From Mesorhizobium sp. L-8-3 (GTDB taxonomy: Bacteria; Pseudomonadota; Alphaproteobacteria; Rhizobiales; Rhizobiaceae): a DNA stretch of 64,000 nt. Shown in pieces: positions 26,858 to 36,783 of this stretch. Every line of letters begins with the position of its first letter. The first letter of the stretch is position 1. The stretch is taken from positions 4,775,501 to 4,839,500 of the forward strand of contig NZ_AP023262.1 in assembly GCF_016756615.1 (NCBI RefSeq). Reading direction: 5' to 3'. Below the pieces are notes generated by a model. It was given only the letters and a program-made list of their open reading frames with translations, ran no database searches and had not been told where the DNA came from. Both the position numbers and the translations under genes were made by a program.

Positions 26858-28162
26858 ATGAGGGGTAAGTTCCTGTCGGCCACAAAGATGCTGTCGGCCG
26901 CCGTGTTCGGCGCAGGCATGCTTGTTTCCGTGCCTGCCTTGGCGCAGGAAGACACGATCAAGGTGGGCATACTCCACTCGCTGTCGGGCACGATGGCGAT
27001 CTCGGAGACCACGCTCAAGGACACGATGCTGTTCCTCATCGACGAGCAGAACAAGAAGGGAGGGGTGCTCGGCAAGAAGCTCGAGGCGGTCGTGGTGGAT
27101 CCTGCGTCCGATTGGCCGCTCTTCGCGGAAAAGGCCCGCGGATTGATCGAGAACGACAAGGTTGCCGCGGTGTTCGGCTGCTGGACCTCGGTCTCGCGCA
27201 AATCGGTGCTGCCGGTTTTCGAGGAACTGAACAGCCTGCTCTTCTATCCTGTGCAGTATGAAGGGGAGGAGAGCCAGCGGAACGTCTTCTACACGGGCGC
27301 TGCGCCGAACCAGCAGGCCATTCCGGCCGTCGATTATCTGATGAACGAGGAAGGCGTCGAACGCTGGGTGCTGGCGGGAACGGACTATGTCTATCCGCAG
27401 ACCACCAACAAGATCCTGGAAGCCTATCTCCAGTCCAAGGGTGTGAAGCCCGAGGACATCATGGTGAACTACACGCCGTTCGGCCATTCGGACTGGCAGA
27501 CCATCGTCACCGACATCAAGAATTTCGGCTCGGCCGGCAAGAAGACCGCGGTGGTCTCGACCATCAACGGCGACGCCAATGTGCCGTTCTACAAGGAACT
27601 CGCCAATCAGGGCATCAAGGCCGAGGACATTCCGGTCGTGGCCTTTTCGGTCGGCGAGGAGGAACTCGCCGGCCTGGACACGGCGCCGCTCGTCGGCCAT
27701 CTCGCAGCCTGGAACTATTTCCAGTCGGTCGATACGACCGAAAACGAGGCCTTCATCGAGGCCTGGAAAGCCTTCACCAAGAACGACAAACGCGTAACCA
27801 ACGACCCGATGGAAGCCCATCTCATCGGCTTCAACATGTGGGTGAAGGCCGTCGAAAAGGCGGGCTCGACGGATCCGGATGCCGTCATCGACTCCATCGT
27901 CGGCGTTTCGGTGCCGAACCTCTCCGGCGGTTATTCGACCATGATGCCGAACCATCACATCACCAAGCCGGTTCTGATCGGCGAGATCCAGGCGGACGGC
28001 CAGTTCCAGACGGTCTGGGAAACGGCCGGCCTCGTCGTCGGCGACGAATGGTCCGACTATCTGCCCGACTCCAAGAGCCTCATCGCCGACTGGCGGGCAC
28101 CGCTGTCGTGCGGAAACTTCAACGTCGCCACCGGCAAATGCGGCGGAAAGGGCGTGAACTGA
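26858..28162 (+). CDS. urtA: Urea ABC transporter, substrate-binding protein
   Basis: A 434-residue periplasmic binding protein. The signal peptide (MLSAAVFGAGMLVSVPALAQ) is cleaved near residue 29; the mature part begins EDTIKVGILHSLSGTMAISE, the UrtA hallmark. Further family segments are AVFGCWTSVSRKSVLPVFEE and LLFYPVQYEGEE. It captures urea for the UrtBCDE permease. AGGAGG at 26845-26850 and the sigma-54 promoter just upstream fix the start. First gene of urtABCDE. Confidence 0.95.
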   Translation: MRGKFLSATKMLSAAVFGAGMLVSVPALAQEDTIKVGILHSLSGTMAISETTLKDTMLFLIDEQNKKGGVLGKKLEAVVVDPASDWPLFAEKARGLIENDKVAAVFGCWTSVSRKSVLPVFEELNSLLFYPVQYEGEESQRNVFYTGAAPNQQAIPAVDYLMNEEGVERWVLAGTDYVYPQTTNKILEAYLQSKGVKPEDIMVNYTPFGHSDWQTIVTDIKNFGSAGKKTAVVSTINGDANVPFYKELANQGIKAEDIPVVAFSVGEEELAGLDTAPLVGHLAAWNYFQSVDTTENEAFIEAWKAFTKNDKRVTNDPMEAHLIGFNMWVKAVEKAGSTDPDAVIDSIVGVSVPNLSGGYSTMMPNHHITKPVLIGEIQADGQFQTVWETAGLVVGDEWSDYLPDSKSLIADWRAPLSCGNFNVATGKCGGKGVN

Positions 28163-28241
28163 AGCAACCATCATCCGGGTCTTCGGGCGTTTCCTGCCCG
28201 CAGACCCGACGAAGCGACCTGAACCCAATGGTTTTCGACCG

Positions 28242-29855
28242 ATGATCCTGCGCCTTCTCGGCCTCGTCGCGTTCGTCCTCGCCTCGGCCTTTGTTCCGGC
28301 CAATGCCGGCGAGGCCGAACTCCGGACCGCCATCTCAAAATTCGCCGGCGTCCGGAACTTCCAGGCGACCGAGGCGGTCGTGCTGGAACTCGCCGCGACG
28401 GGCGACGCGAAGGTCGAGCGCTCCCTGGCATCGCTTGCCGATGGCGCCCTTTACTTTCGCAAGGCGGATGGCGGCGTGTTCATCGGCAAGGAGAAGGGGG
28501 CGGCTGTCGAACTGCTCGATCCGTTGACCGGGGATACGGTCGGCGAGGCCGGCAAGGCGGAGGTCGCCAAGATCAAGATCAACAACGCTCTTCGCCGTAC
28601 GATCCGCGACGCACTCGGCGCTCTCACGCTGGGCTCGGCCGATCCCGCACGGCGACTGGCTGCCGCCGCAACCATGTTCAGGAGCCCCGATCCTGCCGCG
28701 ATCCCGTCCCTCGACGCGGCGATAGCGGCAGAACAGGTCGCGAGCGTCAGGACCGCCCTGGAACAGGCACGCGCGGCCGCCGTGCTCGTCTCCACGCTGC
28801 CCGACGCCGACAAGTTCGCCGCCGTTGCCCGGATCGGTGCGCGTGGCGACCGGGACGCCCTGTCCCTTCTCACCGCTTTCGAGGCCAGGACCGAGGGCTC
28901 GTTGCGCGAAACCGCCGCCTCGGCGATCCGCGGCATAGAGAGCCGGCTGGCCTTGTGGGCGGCGCTGCAGAATGTCTGGTACGGAATCGCGCTCGGTTCG
29001 GTGCTGCTGCTCGCCGCGATCGGGCTTGCAATCACCTTCGGCGTCATGGGCGTCATCAACATGGCGCATGGCGAGATGGTGATGCTCGGCGCCTACACGA
29101 CCTTCGTCGTGCAGAATGTCATCCGCACCTCCTTTCCCGGCCTCTTCGACTGGTCGCTGGCGATCGCGCTGCCGCTTGCCTTCCTCGTCGCCGGCGGCGT
29201 CGGGCTGGCTATCGAACGCGGCATCATCCGTTTCCTTTACGGTCGTCCCCTCGAAACCCTGCTGGCGACCTGGGGCGTATCGCTGATCCTCCAGCAGGCG
29301 GTGCGTTCCCTTTTCGGACCGACCAACCGGGAGGTCGGCAACCCGTCCTGGATGTCGGGCGGCTTCGACATCGGGCAGATGTCGATTACCTGGAACCGCT
29401 TCTGGATAGTGATCTTTGCGCTCGCCGTGTTCGCGGTCCTGCTTTACCTGATGAAGCGCACACGATGGGGGCTGCAGATGCGCGCCGTGACGGCCAACCG
29501 CCGCATGGCCGCGTCCATGGGCATCCGCACCCCCCTGATCGACGCGCTGACCTTCGCGCTCGGATCCGGCATTGCCGGCATTGCCGGCGTGGCGCTCAGC
29601 CAGATCGACAACGTCTCGCCCAATCTCGGCCAGGGCTACATCATCGACAGTTTCATGGTCGTCGTGTTCGGCGGCGTCGGCAATCTTTGGGGCACGCTTG
29701 TCGGGGCGATGTCGCTCGGCATCCTCAACAAGTTCCTCGAGCCGTTCGCCGGCGCCGTATTGGGCAAGATCCTCGTCCTGGTGCTCATCATCCTGTTCAT
29801 TCAGAAACGCCCGCGCGGCCTGTTCGCGCTGAAGGGCAGGGCGGTGGAGGCATGA
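28242..29855 (+). CDS. urtB: Urea ABC transporter permease UrtB
   Basis: A 537-residue protein: signal-like N-terminus, a soluble region of about 220 residues characteristic of UrtB (FAGVRNFQATEAVVLELAAT, helical HEAT-like), then a LivH-type permease domain with about eight helices (GVMGVINMAHGEMVMLGAYT; FMVVVFGGVGNLWGTLVGAM). It forms the membrane channel with UrtC. The stop overlaps the urtC ATG (ATGA). The 79-base gap after urtA may contain a processing or attenuation site that keeps urtA highly expressed, but I see no strong hairpin. Confidence 0.95.
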   Translation: MILRLLGLVAFVLASAFVPANAGEAELRTAISKFAGVRNFQATEAVVLELAATGDAKVERSLASLADGALYFRKADGGVFIGKEKGAAVELLDPLTGDTVGEAGKAEVAKIKINNALRRTIRDALGALTLGSADPARRLAAAATMFRSPDPAAIPSLDAAIAAEQVASVRTALEQARAAAVLVSTLPDADKFAAVARIGARGDRDALSLLTAFEARTEGSLRETAASAIRGIESRLALWAALQNVWYGIALGSVLLLAAIGLAITFGVMGVINMAHGEMVMLGAYTTFVVQNVIRTSFPGLFDWSLAIALPLAFLVAGGVGLAIERGIIRFLYGRPLETLLATWGVSLILQQAVRSLFGPTNREVGNPSWMSGGFDIGQMSITWNRFWIVIFALAVFAVLLYLMKRTRWGLQMRAVTANRRMAASMGIRTPLIDALTFALGSGIAGIAGVALSQIDNVSPNLGQGYIIDSFMVVVFGGVGNLWGTLVGAMSLGILNKFLEPFAGAVLGKILVLVLIILFIQKRPRGLFALKGRAVEA

Positions 29856-31003
29856 TCACGGCCGGTTTCTTCTCATCGGGCGCCGACCGCCGCATCGCGG
29901 TCACGATCGCGCTGCTGGTCGCCGCCGCCGTTGTCGTCCCGGTGCTCAACACCGCCGTGCCGCCGGACAATCCGTTGCACGTTTCCAGCTACTTCGTGGC
30001 ATTGACGGGCAAGTATCTCTGCTATGCCCTGCTGGCCCTCTCGCTCGACCTGGTATGGGGATATGCCGGCATCCTGTCGCTCGGCCATGGCGCCTTCTTC
30101 GCGCTCGGAGGCTACGCGATGGGCATGCATCTGATGCGCCAGATCGGCAGTAGAGGCGTCTATGGGAATCCCGACCTGCCAGATTTCATGGTGTTCCTCA
30201 ACTGGAAGGAACTGCCCTGGTATTGGCATGGCTTCGATCAGTTCTGGTTTGCGGCGGTGATGGCCGTTGCGGTGCCTGGACTGCTCGCCTTCATATTCGG
30301 ATGGTTCGCATTCCGCAGCCGAGTCACCGGCGTCTACCTCTCGATCATCACCCAGGCGATGACCTATGCGCTGCTGCTTGCCTTCTTCCGGAACGACATG
30401 GGGTTCGGCGGCAACAACGGGTTGACCGATTTCAAGGACATACTCGGCTACAGCGTTCAGGCAGATACCACGCGTTCCGCCTTGTTCGCGGCCAGCGCCC
30501 TGGCTCTGGCGCTGGGTGTGGCCGTCACCTGGATGATCGTCCGTTCGAAATACGGCAAGCTGCTGGTCGCCGTGCGCGACGCGGAGAGCCGCACCCGGTT
30601 CCTCGGCTGGAGGGCGGAGAATGTGAAGCTGTTCGCCTTCACCGTCTCGGCAGCCATGGCCGGGATCGCCGGCGCGCTCTACGTGCCGCAGGTCGGGATC
30701 ATCAATCCCGGCGAGTTCGACCCCGCCAATTCGATCGAGGTGGTGATCTGGACCGCGGTCGGGGGGCGCGGGACGATCGTCGGCCCGATCGTCGGCGCGC
30801 TTCTAGTCAATTCGGGCAAGTCCTATTTCACCAGTGCTCTGCCCGAGTTCTGGCTTTTCGCCCTGGGCGGCCTCTTCATCGCCGTTACGCTTTTCCTGCC
30901 GAAGGGTGTTCTCGGCCTGTGGGATGCGTGGCGGGCCGGCATCTCCCGACGCGGGACGAAACCGCTGGCCGACGAAGTGGCCGAAGCGCAGCCGGCGGAG
31001 TGA
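29852..31003 (+). CDS. urtC: Urea ABC transporter permease UrtC
   Basis: A 383-residue LivM-type permease. It carries the UrtC-specific sequence around YGNPDLPDFMVFLNWKELPW, a loop absent from amino-acid LivM proteins, as well as the conserved GYAGILSLGHGAFFALGGYA and AVGGRGTIVGPIVGALL segments. About nine hydrophobic helices are visible. It overlaps urtB by four bases and is followed three bases later by urtD, consistent with tight operon translation. Confidence 0.95.
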   Translation: MITAGFFSSGADRRIAVTIALLVAAAVVVPVLNTAVPPDNPLHVSSYFVALTGKYLCYALLALSLDLVWGYAGILSLGHGAFFALGGYAMGMHLMRQIGSRGVYGNPDLPDFMVFLNWKELPWYWHGFDQFWFAAVMAVAVPGLLAFIFGWFAFRSRVTGVYLSIITQAMTYALLLAFFRNDMGFGGNNGLTDFKDILGYSVQADTTRSALFAASALALALGVAVTWMIVRSKYGKLLVAVRDAESRTRFLGWRAENVKLFAFTVSAAMAGIAGALYVPQVGIINPGEFDPANSIEVVIWTAVGGRGTIVGPIVGALLVNSGKSYFTSALPEFWLFALGGLFIAVTLFLPKGVLGLWDAWRAGISRRGTKPLADEVAEAQPAE

Positions 31004-31006
31004 CAG

Positions 31007-31771
31007 ATGATACAGCAGGTGACGCAGGACAAAGGGAACACCATCCTCTATCTCGACGGCGTCTCCGTCTCCTTCGACGGTTTTCGCGCCATCAACAACC
31101 TGTCGCTCGTTCTCGACAAGGGAGAGATGCGCGCCATCATCGGACCCAACGGCGCCGGCAAGACGACGATGATGGATATCGTCACGGGCAAGACCCGCCC
31201 TGATGAAGGCGAGGTCTTCTTCAACGGCGATGTCGACCTTACGCAACACGACGAGGCCGACATCGCCATGATGGGCATCGGCCGGAAGTTCCAGAAGCCG
31301 ACGGTCTTCGAGAGCCATACGGTCGAAGACAATCTGCTGCTTGCCCTGAAAGGGCAGCGCTCGATCCTTCGGGCGCTGTTCCATCGACGCTCGGAGGCGG
31401 AGGATCGCCGGATCGACGAGATCCTTGCGACGATCCGGCTGGAGCCGAAGCGGCACGAAATGGCGGCGAGCCTCTCGCACGGACAGAAGCAGTGGCTGGA
31501 GATCGGCATGCTGCTCGCCCAGGATCCGAAACTCCTCCTGGTCGACGAGCCCGTGGCCGGCATGACCGATGCCGAGACCGAGGAGACGGCGCGCCTCTTG
31601 AGGGACATCGCCAGGACCCATTCGGTGATCGTCGTCGAGCACGACATGCATTTCGTGCGCGAGCTCGGCGTGAAGGTCACATGCCTGCATGAGGGAGCGG
31701 TGCTGTCCGAAGGCTCGCTCGACTTCGTCTCGGCCGACGAACGCGTCGTCGAAGTCTATCTGGGGAGATGA
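31007..31771 (+). CDS. urtD: Urea ABC transporter ATP-binding protein UrtD
   Basis: A 254-residue ABC ATPase with Walker A GPNGAGKTT, the LivG-type insert, signature LSHGQKQWLEIGM (variant of LSGGQ), Walker B LLLVDEPVAGM and switch histidine in VIVVEHDM. LSHGQ is normal for UrtD proteins. It energises urea import together with UrtE. Followed by a 173-base stretch before urtE, an unusual gap in this operon. Confidence 0.95.
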   Translation: MIQQVTQDKGNTILYLDGVSVSFDGFRAINNLSLVLDKGEMRAIIGPNGAGKTTMMDIVTGKTRPDEGEVFFNGDVDLTQHDEADIAMMGIGRKFQKPTVFESHTVEDNLLLALKGQRSILRALFHRRSEAEDRRIDEILATIRLEPKRHEMAASLSHGQKQWLEIGMLLAQDPKLLLVDEPVAGMTDAETEETARLLRDIARTHSVIVVEHDMHFVRELGVKVTCLHEGAVLSEGSLDFVSADERVVEVYLGR

Positions 31772-31774
31772 CGG

Positions 31775-31942
31775 ATGATCCGGCGAATGGCTTCGACATG
31801 CTTCGGCGGCCCGGGAGGAGCGGCAAGCCGCACAGCGCTGGGGGCGGCCCGCCTCCTGCCGCCGAGTCCGCGGTCCTCCATGCCGCGGCCGTTCGGTGAC
31901 GGGATGGCGGGCCGCCCGCGGATCGTCGGGCGGGGGCGCTGA
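31775..31942 (+). CDS. Possible 55-residue ORF between urtD and urtE
   Basis: An open frame (MIRRMASTCFGGPGGAASRT...) starts three bases after the urtD stop and ends two bases before the urtE ATG, so it exactly fills an otherwise unexplained gap. The product is Gly/Pro/Arg-rich without a recognisable fold, and there is no clear ribosome site of its own. It could be a spacer kept open by chance at high GC, a remnant, or a coupling peptide that carries ribosomes to urtE. Confidence 0.25.
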   Translation: MIRRMASTCFGGPGGAASRTALGAARLLPPSPRSSMPRPFGDGMAGRPRIVGRGR

Positions 31943-31944
31943 CC

Positions 31945-32640
31945 ATGCTGGAGGTCGTGGACGCCACGCTTCACTATGGCGCGGCCCAGGCATTGCGGGG
32001 CGTCTCGCTGACCGCCGGCGCGGGCAGGATCACCTGCGTGCTCGGCCGTAACGGGGTCGGAAAGACGAGTTTGATGAGATCGATCGTCGGCCATCACAGG
32101 CTGACATCGGGCAGGGTAGCCTTCGAGGGGAAGGCGCTCGACCGGAGCGCGGCGTACGATCGCGCCCGGTCGGGCATCGCATTCGTGCCGCAGGGCCGCG
32201 AGATCTTTCCGCTGCTGAGCGTCCGGGAGAACCTCGAAACCGGCTTCGCGCCGCTCAAACGTGCCGATCGAATCATACCCGGCGAAGTGTTCGAGCTCTT
32301 TCCCGTGCTAGAGCAGATGCTGGCGCGGCGCGGCGGGGACCTGTCGGGCGGGCAACAGCAGCAACTGGCGATCGGGCGGGCGCTGGTCATGCGGCCGAAG
32401 CTGCTCATTCTTGACGAGCCGACCGAAGGCATCCAGCCCTCGATCATCAAGGATATCGGCAGGGCGATCCGCTATCTGCGCGACAAGGCCGGCATCGCAG
32501 TCCTGCTCGTGGAGCAGTATCTCGATTTCTGTCGCGAGCTGGCCGACGAGATCTACATCATGGATCGCGGTGTCGTCGTCCACAGGGGACCGGCGCGGGA
32601 TCTCGACAGTCCCGAGGTCAGGAAAATGCTGACTGTGTGA
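31945..32640 (+). CDS. urtE: Urea ABC transporter ATP-binding protein UrtE
   Basis: A 231-residue LivF-type ABC ATPase: Walker A GRNGVGKTSL, Q-loop VPQGREIFPLLSV, signature LSGGQQQQLAIGRAL, Walker B LLILDEPTEGIQPS and switch VLLVEQYLDFC. TEGIQPSII is typical of UrtE. It pairs with UrtD to drive the UrtBC channel. Last gene of the urt operon; the urease genes that would use the imported urea lie about 24 kb downstream. Confidence 0.95.
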   Translation: MLEVVDATLHYGAAQALRGVSLTAGAGRITCVLGRNGVGKTSLMRSIVGHHRLTSGRVAFEGKALDRSAAYDRARSGIAFVPQGREIFPLLSVRENLETGFAPLKRADRIIPGEVFELFPVLEQMLARRGGDLSGGQQQQLAIGRALVMRPKLLILDEPTEGIQPSIIKDIGRAIRYLRDKAGIAVLLVEQYLDFCRELADEIYIMDRGVVVHRGPARDLDSPEVRKMLTV

Positions 32641-32884
32641 CAGTTTCGCCGTGCAACCCTGCATCACAATGATATCATTTGGATAGAGGTTCGAGTCGCC
32701 ACTCCGATCAGGCGTTGCGATGTGTATCGCGACGCTTTCGAAATCGGATCGGGGGCGTCTCGTGTGGGGGCTCCTATGCGGGGCCGGTCGTGCCGGCGCG
32801 TCGACCGCAGCATGATGCTGCGCAGGCCAATGTACCCGATGATCGTTAATCCTCGAGTCCCACCCGCAACGGTGAGGTTGCCCG

Positions 32885-33061
32885 ATGCATGCAGTGCTGG
32901 ACGACTGCGAAAAGCGTCGCCTGACCGAACGTGTCGACATCCAGACAGCGGTGGACATATTGGAATCGCGCGGTGTGCGCCGCGACGATCTCCTCACCGA
33001 GATCACGAAAGTCTTCTATGTCGATCTCGATGAGTTCAACCGTGTGCTGAGATTGTCCTGA
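32885..33061 (+). CDS. Small conserved hypothetical protein (58 aa)
   Basis: MHAVLDDCEKRRLTERVDIQ begins a 58-residue frame ending NRVLRLS. It has GAGG eight bases before the ATG. The product is highly charged and predicted helical (DILESRGVRRDDLLTEITKV), with the composition of a small regulatory or adaptor protein rather than random high-GC translation. It lies 244 bases after urtE; the upstream stretch holds no other gene I can support. Family not recognised. Confidence 0.55.
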   Translation: MHAVLDDCEKRRLTERVDIQTAVDILESRGVRRDDLLTEITKVFYVDLDEFNRVLRLS

Positions 33062-33140
33062 CCGTTCGGCGGGTCATGACGGAATTCCTTCGGTCCGCCG
33101 GCCTCGGCGGACCGCAAAGCGAGATAACGGGCGTCGGGAC

Positions 33141-33578
33141 CTAGCCCCCGAAGGCCTCGCGCAGGCGTGCAAAGAGCCCGCCGCGTCCAGCGTTCATCGC
33201 GGAACGGACGCGCTTTGCCGCGCTTCCGGCGCTCATCGTCTCGCCGAGATGGCAATAGCAGACGATCTCGTGCAACTGCCAGTCAGAGAGTTCGAAATAG
33301 CGCTTGGCTTCGCCATAGGTGTCGTTGCCGAGGCCGTCGGCCCTGAGGATCGGGTCCTCGAAGGCAATGGTGAGCGGCGAGTCGGCGCTGCGCATTTCCG
33401 CGCGTCTGTCCGGCGGCTGATATTCGGTGCCGTGAAGCGTGGCAAGACGCCGGTCCCTTTGTCTCTCGAGCAGTTCGGCCCAGCGTTGCAGACGCTCGCT
33501 CCGCGTGAGCGCGGGGCGAAGATCGTCGGGGCTTACTTCGGCGATGGTTCTGAGCTGCTCTAGGCTCTGGTGCTTCAT
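33141..33578 (-). CDS. Hypothetical protein, 145 aa
   Basis: GGAGG stands five bases before the ATG at 33578 (MKHQSLEQLRTIAEVSPDDL). The protein is acidic/basic and helical, with a conserved-looking centre (YGEAKRYFELSDWQLHEIVC, then YCHLGETMSAGSAAKRV) containing two cysteines close together. No transmembrane segment or signal peptide. It follows pccB on the same strand after a 222-base gap that has an imperfect hairpin near 33735-33765. I do not recognise a named domain. Confidence 0.65.
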   Translation of the reverse strand: MKHQSLEQLRTIAEVSPDDLRPALTRSERLQRWAELLERQRDRRLATLHGTEYQPPDRRAEMRSADSPLTIAFEDPILRADGLGNDTYGEAKRYFELSDWQLHEIVCYCHLGETMSAGSAAKRVRSAMNAGRGGLFARLREAFGG

Positions 33579-33800
33579 GATGGCCTCCATTCCTCTTCAG
33601 GATCGTGGCCCAGCCCCCTTTCTTGGTTAGGAAAGCGTTACTCCAAGATCAGGAGAAGTCCAGCTTTTTTCCGGAGGAGGCAATTCACAAATTGGTGGCG
33701 GGGCGCCTTTGGTCGCACTTGGTCGCCCCTGCCCGAGCGACATGTTCGGGCGACGGCGACGATGCTCCGCTTGCCGGCGAGGCAGGAGGAGCGTGCCCAA

Positions 33801-35333
33801 CTAAAGCGGGATGTTGTCGTGCTTCTTCCAGGGGTTTTCGAGGTTCTTGTTCCGCAGCAGCCGCAGTGCGCGCGCCACGCGGCGGCGGGTCGAGTGCGGC
33901 ATGATCACCTCGTCGACATAACCGCGCTCGGCGGCCACGAAAGGCGACAGGAAACGGTCCTCATAGGCCTTGGTGTGCCTGGCGATCTTTTCGGCGTCGC
34001 CGATGTCCTTGCGGTAGATGATCTCAACCGCACCCTTGGCGCCCATCACGGCGATCTGCGCCGTCGGCCAGGCGTAGTTGATGTCGCCGCGCAGATGCTT
34101 CGAGGCCATGACGTCATAGGCGCCGCCGAAGGCCTTGCGGGTGATCACCGTGACCTTCGGGACGGTCGCTTCGGCGTAGGCGAAGAGCAGTTTCGCGCCG
34201 TGCTTGATCAGCCCGCCATATTCCTGCGCCGTGCCGGGCAGGAAACCGGGCACGTCGACGAAGGTGACGATCGGAATGCTGAAGCAATCGCAGAAGCGCA
34301 CGAAGCGCGCCGCCTTCCGCGAGGCGTCGGAATCCAGCACACCGGCCAGCACCATGGGCTGGTTGGCGACGAAGCCGACCGTACGGCCTTCGACGCGGCC
34401 GAAACCGGTGACGATGTTCTTCGCGAAGGAGGGCTGGATCTCGAAGAAGTCGCCTTCGTCGACGGTCTTCAGGATCAGTTCCTTGATATCGTAAGGCTTG
34501 TTGGCATTGTCGGGAATAAGCCGGTCGAGCGACATGTCGGGCTCGGTGACGGACTGGTAGCACTCGATCTCCGGCAGTTCCGACGTGTTCGACGCCGGCA
34601 GGAAGTCGACGAGCCGACGCATCTGCAACAGCGCTTCGACATCGTTGTCATAGGCGCCGTCGGCGATGGAGGACTTGGTCGTGTGGACCGAAGCGCCGCC
34701 GAGCTGCTCGGCCGTCACCGTCTCGTTGGTGACCGTCTTCACCACGTCGGGCCCGGTGACGAACATATAGGAGGTGTCGCGCACCATGAAGATGAAGTCG
34801 GTCATCGCAGGCGAATAGACGTCACCGCCGGCGCAGGGCCCCATGATCACCGAAATCTGTGGAATGACGCCCGAGGCGAGCACATTGCGCTGGAATATCT
34901 CGGCGTAGCCGCCCAGCGCGGCGACGCCTTCCTGGATACGGGCGCCGCCTGCGTCGTAGAGGCCGATGATCGGCGCCCGGTTGCGCAGCGCCATGTCCTG
35001 CACTTTCATCACCTTCTCGGCATGGGCTTCCGAAAGAGACCCGCCGAACACGGTGAAATCCTTGGCGAAGAGGAAGACGGGACGGCCGTTGACCGTGCCC
35101 CAGCCGGTGACGATGCCGTCGCCGGCGACCTTGGTCTTCTCCATGCCGAAATCGGTGGACCGGTGCTCGACATACATGTCGAACTCCTCGAATGACCCTT
35201 CGTCGAGGAAGATCTCGATGCGTTCCCGGGCTGTAAGCTTGCCGCGACCATGCTGCGCGTCGATCCGCGCCTGGCCGCCGCCGGAGCGGGCGACCTCCCG
35301 ACGGCGTTCCAATTCCTTCAGCACGTCCTTCAT
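33801..35333 (-). CDS. pccB: Propionyl-CoA carboxylase beta subunit (carboxyltransferase)
   Basis: A 510-residue carboxyltransferase. Visible family segments are [20 protein letters not shown] near the start, [49 protein letters not shown] and [20 protein letters not shown]. It transfers the carboxyl group from biotin to propionyl-CoA, giving methylmalonyl-CoA. GGAGGAG precedes the ATG at 35333. The biotin-carrying alpha subunit (pccA) is not within the window, so the complex depends on a distant gene or one beyond it. Upstream on the same strand is a glyoxalase-like gene. Confidence 0.93.
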   Translation of the reverse strand: MKDVLKELERRREVARSGGGQARIDAQHGRGKLTARERIEIFLDEGSFEEFDMYVEHRSTDFGMEKTKVAGDGIVTGWGTVNGRPVFLFAKDFTVFGGSLSEAHAEKVMKVQDMALRNRAPIIGLYDAGGARIQEGVAALGGYAEIFQRNVLASGVIPQISVIMGPCAGGDVYSPAMTDFIFMVRDTSYMFVTGPDVVKTVTNETVTAEQLGGASVHTTKSSIADGAYDNDVEALLQMRRLVDFLPASNTSELPEIECYQSVTEPDMSLDRLIPDNANKPYDIKELILKTVDEGDFFEIQPSFAKNIVTGFGRVEGRTVGFVANQPMVLAGVLDSDASRKAARFVRFCDCFSIPIVTFVDVPGFLPGTAQEYGGLIKHGAKLLFAYAEATVPKVTVITRKAFGGAYDVMASKHLRGDINYAWPTAQIAVMGAKGAVEIIYRKDIGDAEKIARHTKAYEDRFLSPFVAAERGYVDEVIMPHSTRRRVARALRLLRNKNLENPWKKHDNIPL

Positions 35334-35450
35334 GGGTGTCTCCTCCGTCAGCCCGGCAAAGTCTGTTAACACGCCTCCGGGGGAGCGCAAGCCGGCAAGG
35401 ATGCGGGACGGGCTCACCCGATGCCCGCGTCCGGCGGCCGCGAGGGCCGG

Positions 35451-35891
35451 TTACCAGGTCCCCGTATTGGCCATCGACGCCCAAGGCTCCTGGACGGGCA
35501 GGGCCTCGCCTTCCTGCAGCAGCTCGATCGAGATGTTGTCGGGCGACTTGACGAAGGCCATGTGGCCGTCGCGCGGCGGCCGATTGATGGTGACGCCGAG
35601 ATCCATCAGGCGCTGGCAGGTCTCATAGATGTTGTCGACCTTGTAGGCGAGATGGCCGAAATTGCGCCCGCCCGTATAGGCCTCCGGATCCCAGTTATAG
35701 GTGAGCTCGAGTTCGGGCGCCCGGTTGGCGGCCGATGCGCCCTTGTCCTTGGGCGCAGCGAGGAAGATCAGCGTGAAGCGTCCACGCTCATTATCCATGC
35801 GGCGGACTTCCTCCAGGCCGAGCTTGTTGCAATAGAAGTCGAGCGAGGCATCGACATCCGTTACGCGGACCATCGTGTGCAGATAACGCAT
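35451..35891 (-). CDS. VOC/glyoxalase I family protein (lactoylglutathione lyase-like)
   Basis: A 146-residue vicinal-oxygen-chelate protein with two beta-alpha-beta-beta-beta halves: [20 protein letters not shown] at the start, [20 protein letters not shown] in the middle (metal-binding Glu and His) and [10 protein letters not shown] near the end (metal-binding Glu). This is the glyoxalase I pattern, detoxifying methylglyoxal with glutathione. The start is the ATG at 35891 preceded by AGGAAAG. Adjacency to pccB raises methylmalonyl-CoA epimerase as an alternative, but the sequence favours GloA. Confidence 0.85.
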   Translation of the reverse strand: MRYLHTMVRVTDVDASLDFYCNKLGLEEVRRMDNERGRFTLIFLAAPKDKGASAANRAPELELTYNWDPEAYTGGRNFGHLAYKVDNIYETCQRLMDLGVTINRPPRDGHMAFVKSPDNISIELLQEGEALPVQEPWASMANTGTW

Positions 35892-36131
35892 GAGTCTTTC
35901 CTGCGGGTTTGGATTCGAGATCATTCGAACATAGGGCGCGAAAGCGGCGAGCGGCAACCGCTCATGATCGCGTTCCTGCGGCTTGATGGTCGCGAAGGTT
36001 ATCCGAGGCTGGAATCTCCGGTTTGAAAAGGTGAAAAAAGCCGTTGTGGCCCTTGCACTCGGCCGAATACGCAGTGCTATTCTCGCAATCAGGAATCAGC
36101 GACGGCGTCAACTAGGAAAGGGTGCGTTCGG

Positions 36132-36725
36132 ATGGGGGAAAAAGCCTCTTTCACGGGGCTCGGTGCGGCCAAGGCGGACGCGCTGACCCGCGACGAAGGC
36201 GGCGAGTCCGCCGGGCTGATCGAGATCTCCGGCGCCATCAAGTGGTTCGACGTCGCCAAGGGATTCGGCTTCATCCTGCCGGACCAGCCGGGCATGGGTG
36301 ACGTGCTTCTCCATGTCACCTGCCTGCGCCGCGACGGTTTCCAGACGGCGCTCGAAGGTGCCCGCGTGGTCTGCCTCGTGCGCCGCGGCGACCGTGGCAT
36401 GCAGGCCTTCCGTGTCATCTCCATGGACAGCTCGACCGCGGTCCACCCAGCCGAGCAGCAGGTGCGCACCCATGTGGCGGTTGCGCCCGAGAGCGGGCTG
36501 GAGCGCGCACTCGTCAAGTGGTTCAACCGCACCAAGGGCTTCGGTTTTCTGACCAGGGGCGAGGGAACCGAGGACATCTTCGTCCATATGGAGACGTTAC
36601 GGCGTTACGGCATCACCGAGTTGCGACCCGGCCAGGTAGTGCTGGTTCGTTTCGGACGAGGTGACAAGGGTCTCATGGCCGCCGAAGTTCACCCCGACAT
36701 GGGCACGCTCTCCATCTCCCACTAA
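36132..36725 (+). CDS. Double cold-shock-domain protein
   Basis: A 197-residue protein with two CSDs joined by a linker of about 35 residues. CSD1 (about 31-95) has [16 protein letters not shown] and [13 protein letters not shown]2 (about 125-190) has [16 protein letters not shown] and [11 protein letters not shown]. The RNP1-like GFGF motifs are intact in both; the RNP2-like strand is canonical in CSD2 (IFVHM) and altered in CSD1 (VLLHV). Two-domain cold shock proteins are usual in Rhizobiales and bind single-stranded RNA or DNA as chaperones. A cluster of inverted repeats follows the gene. Confidence 0.88.
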   Translation: MGEKASFTGLGAAKADALTRDEGGESAGLIEISGAIKWFDVAKGFGFILPDQPGMGDVLLHVTCLRRDGFQTALEGARVVCLVRRGDRGMQAFRVISMDSSTAVHPAEQQVRTHVAVAPESGLERALVKWFNRTKGFGFLTRGEGTEDIFVHMETLRRYGITELRPGQVVLVRFGRGDKGLMAAEVHPDMGTLSISH

Positions 36726-36737
36726 ATTTAGGGCGCC

Positions 36738-36757
36738 GCGCGTCCATTTGGACGCGC
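36738..36757. terminator. Perfect hairpin 12 bases after the cold-shock gene
   Basis: GCGCGTCC-ATTT-GGACGCGC, an 8-bp perfect stem with a 4-base loop. It is well placed to end the cold-shock transcript, although no T-run follows (AAAGGATG). Confidence 0.45.
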
Positions 36758-36783
36758 AAAGGATGCCCTGTCACTTTGAATCC

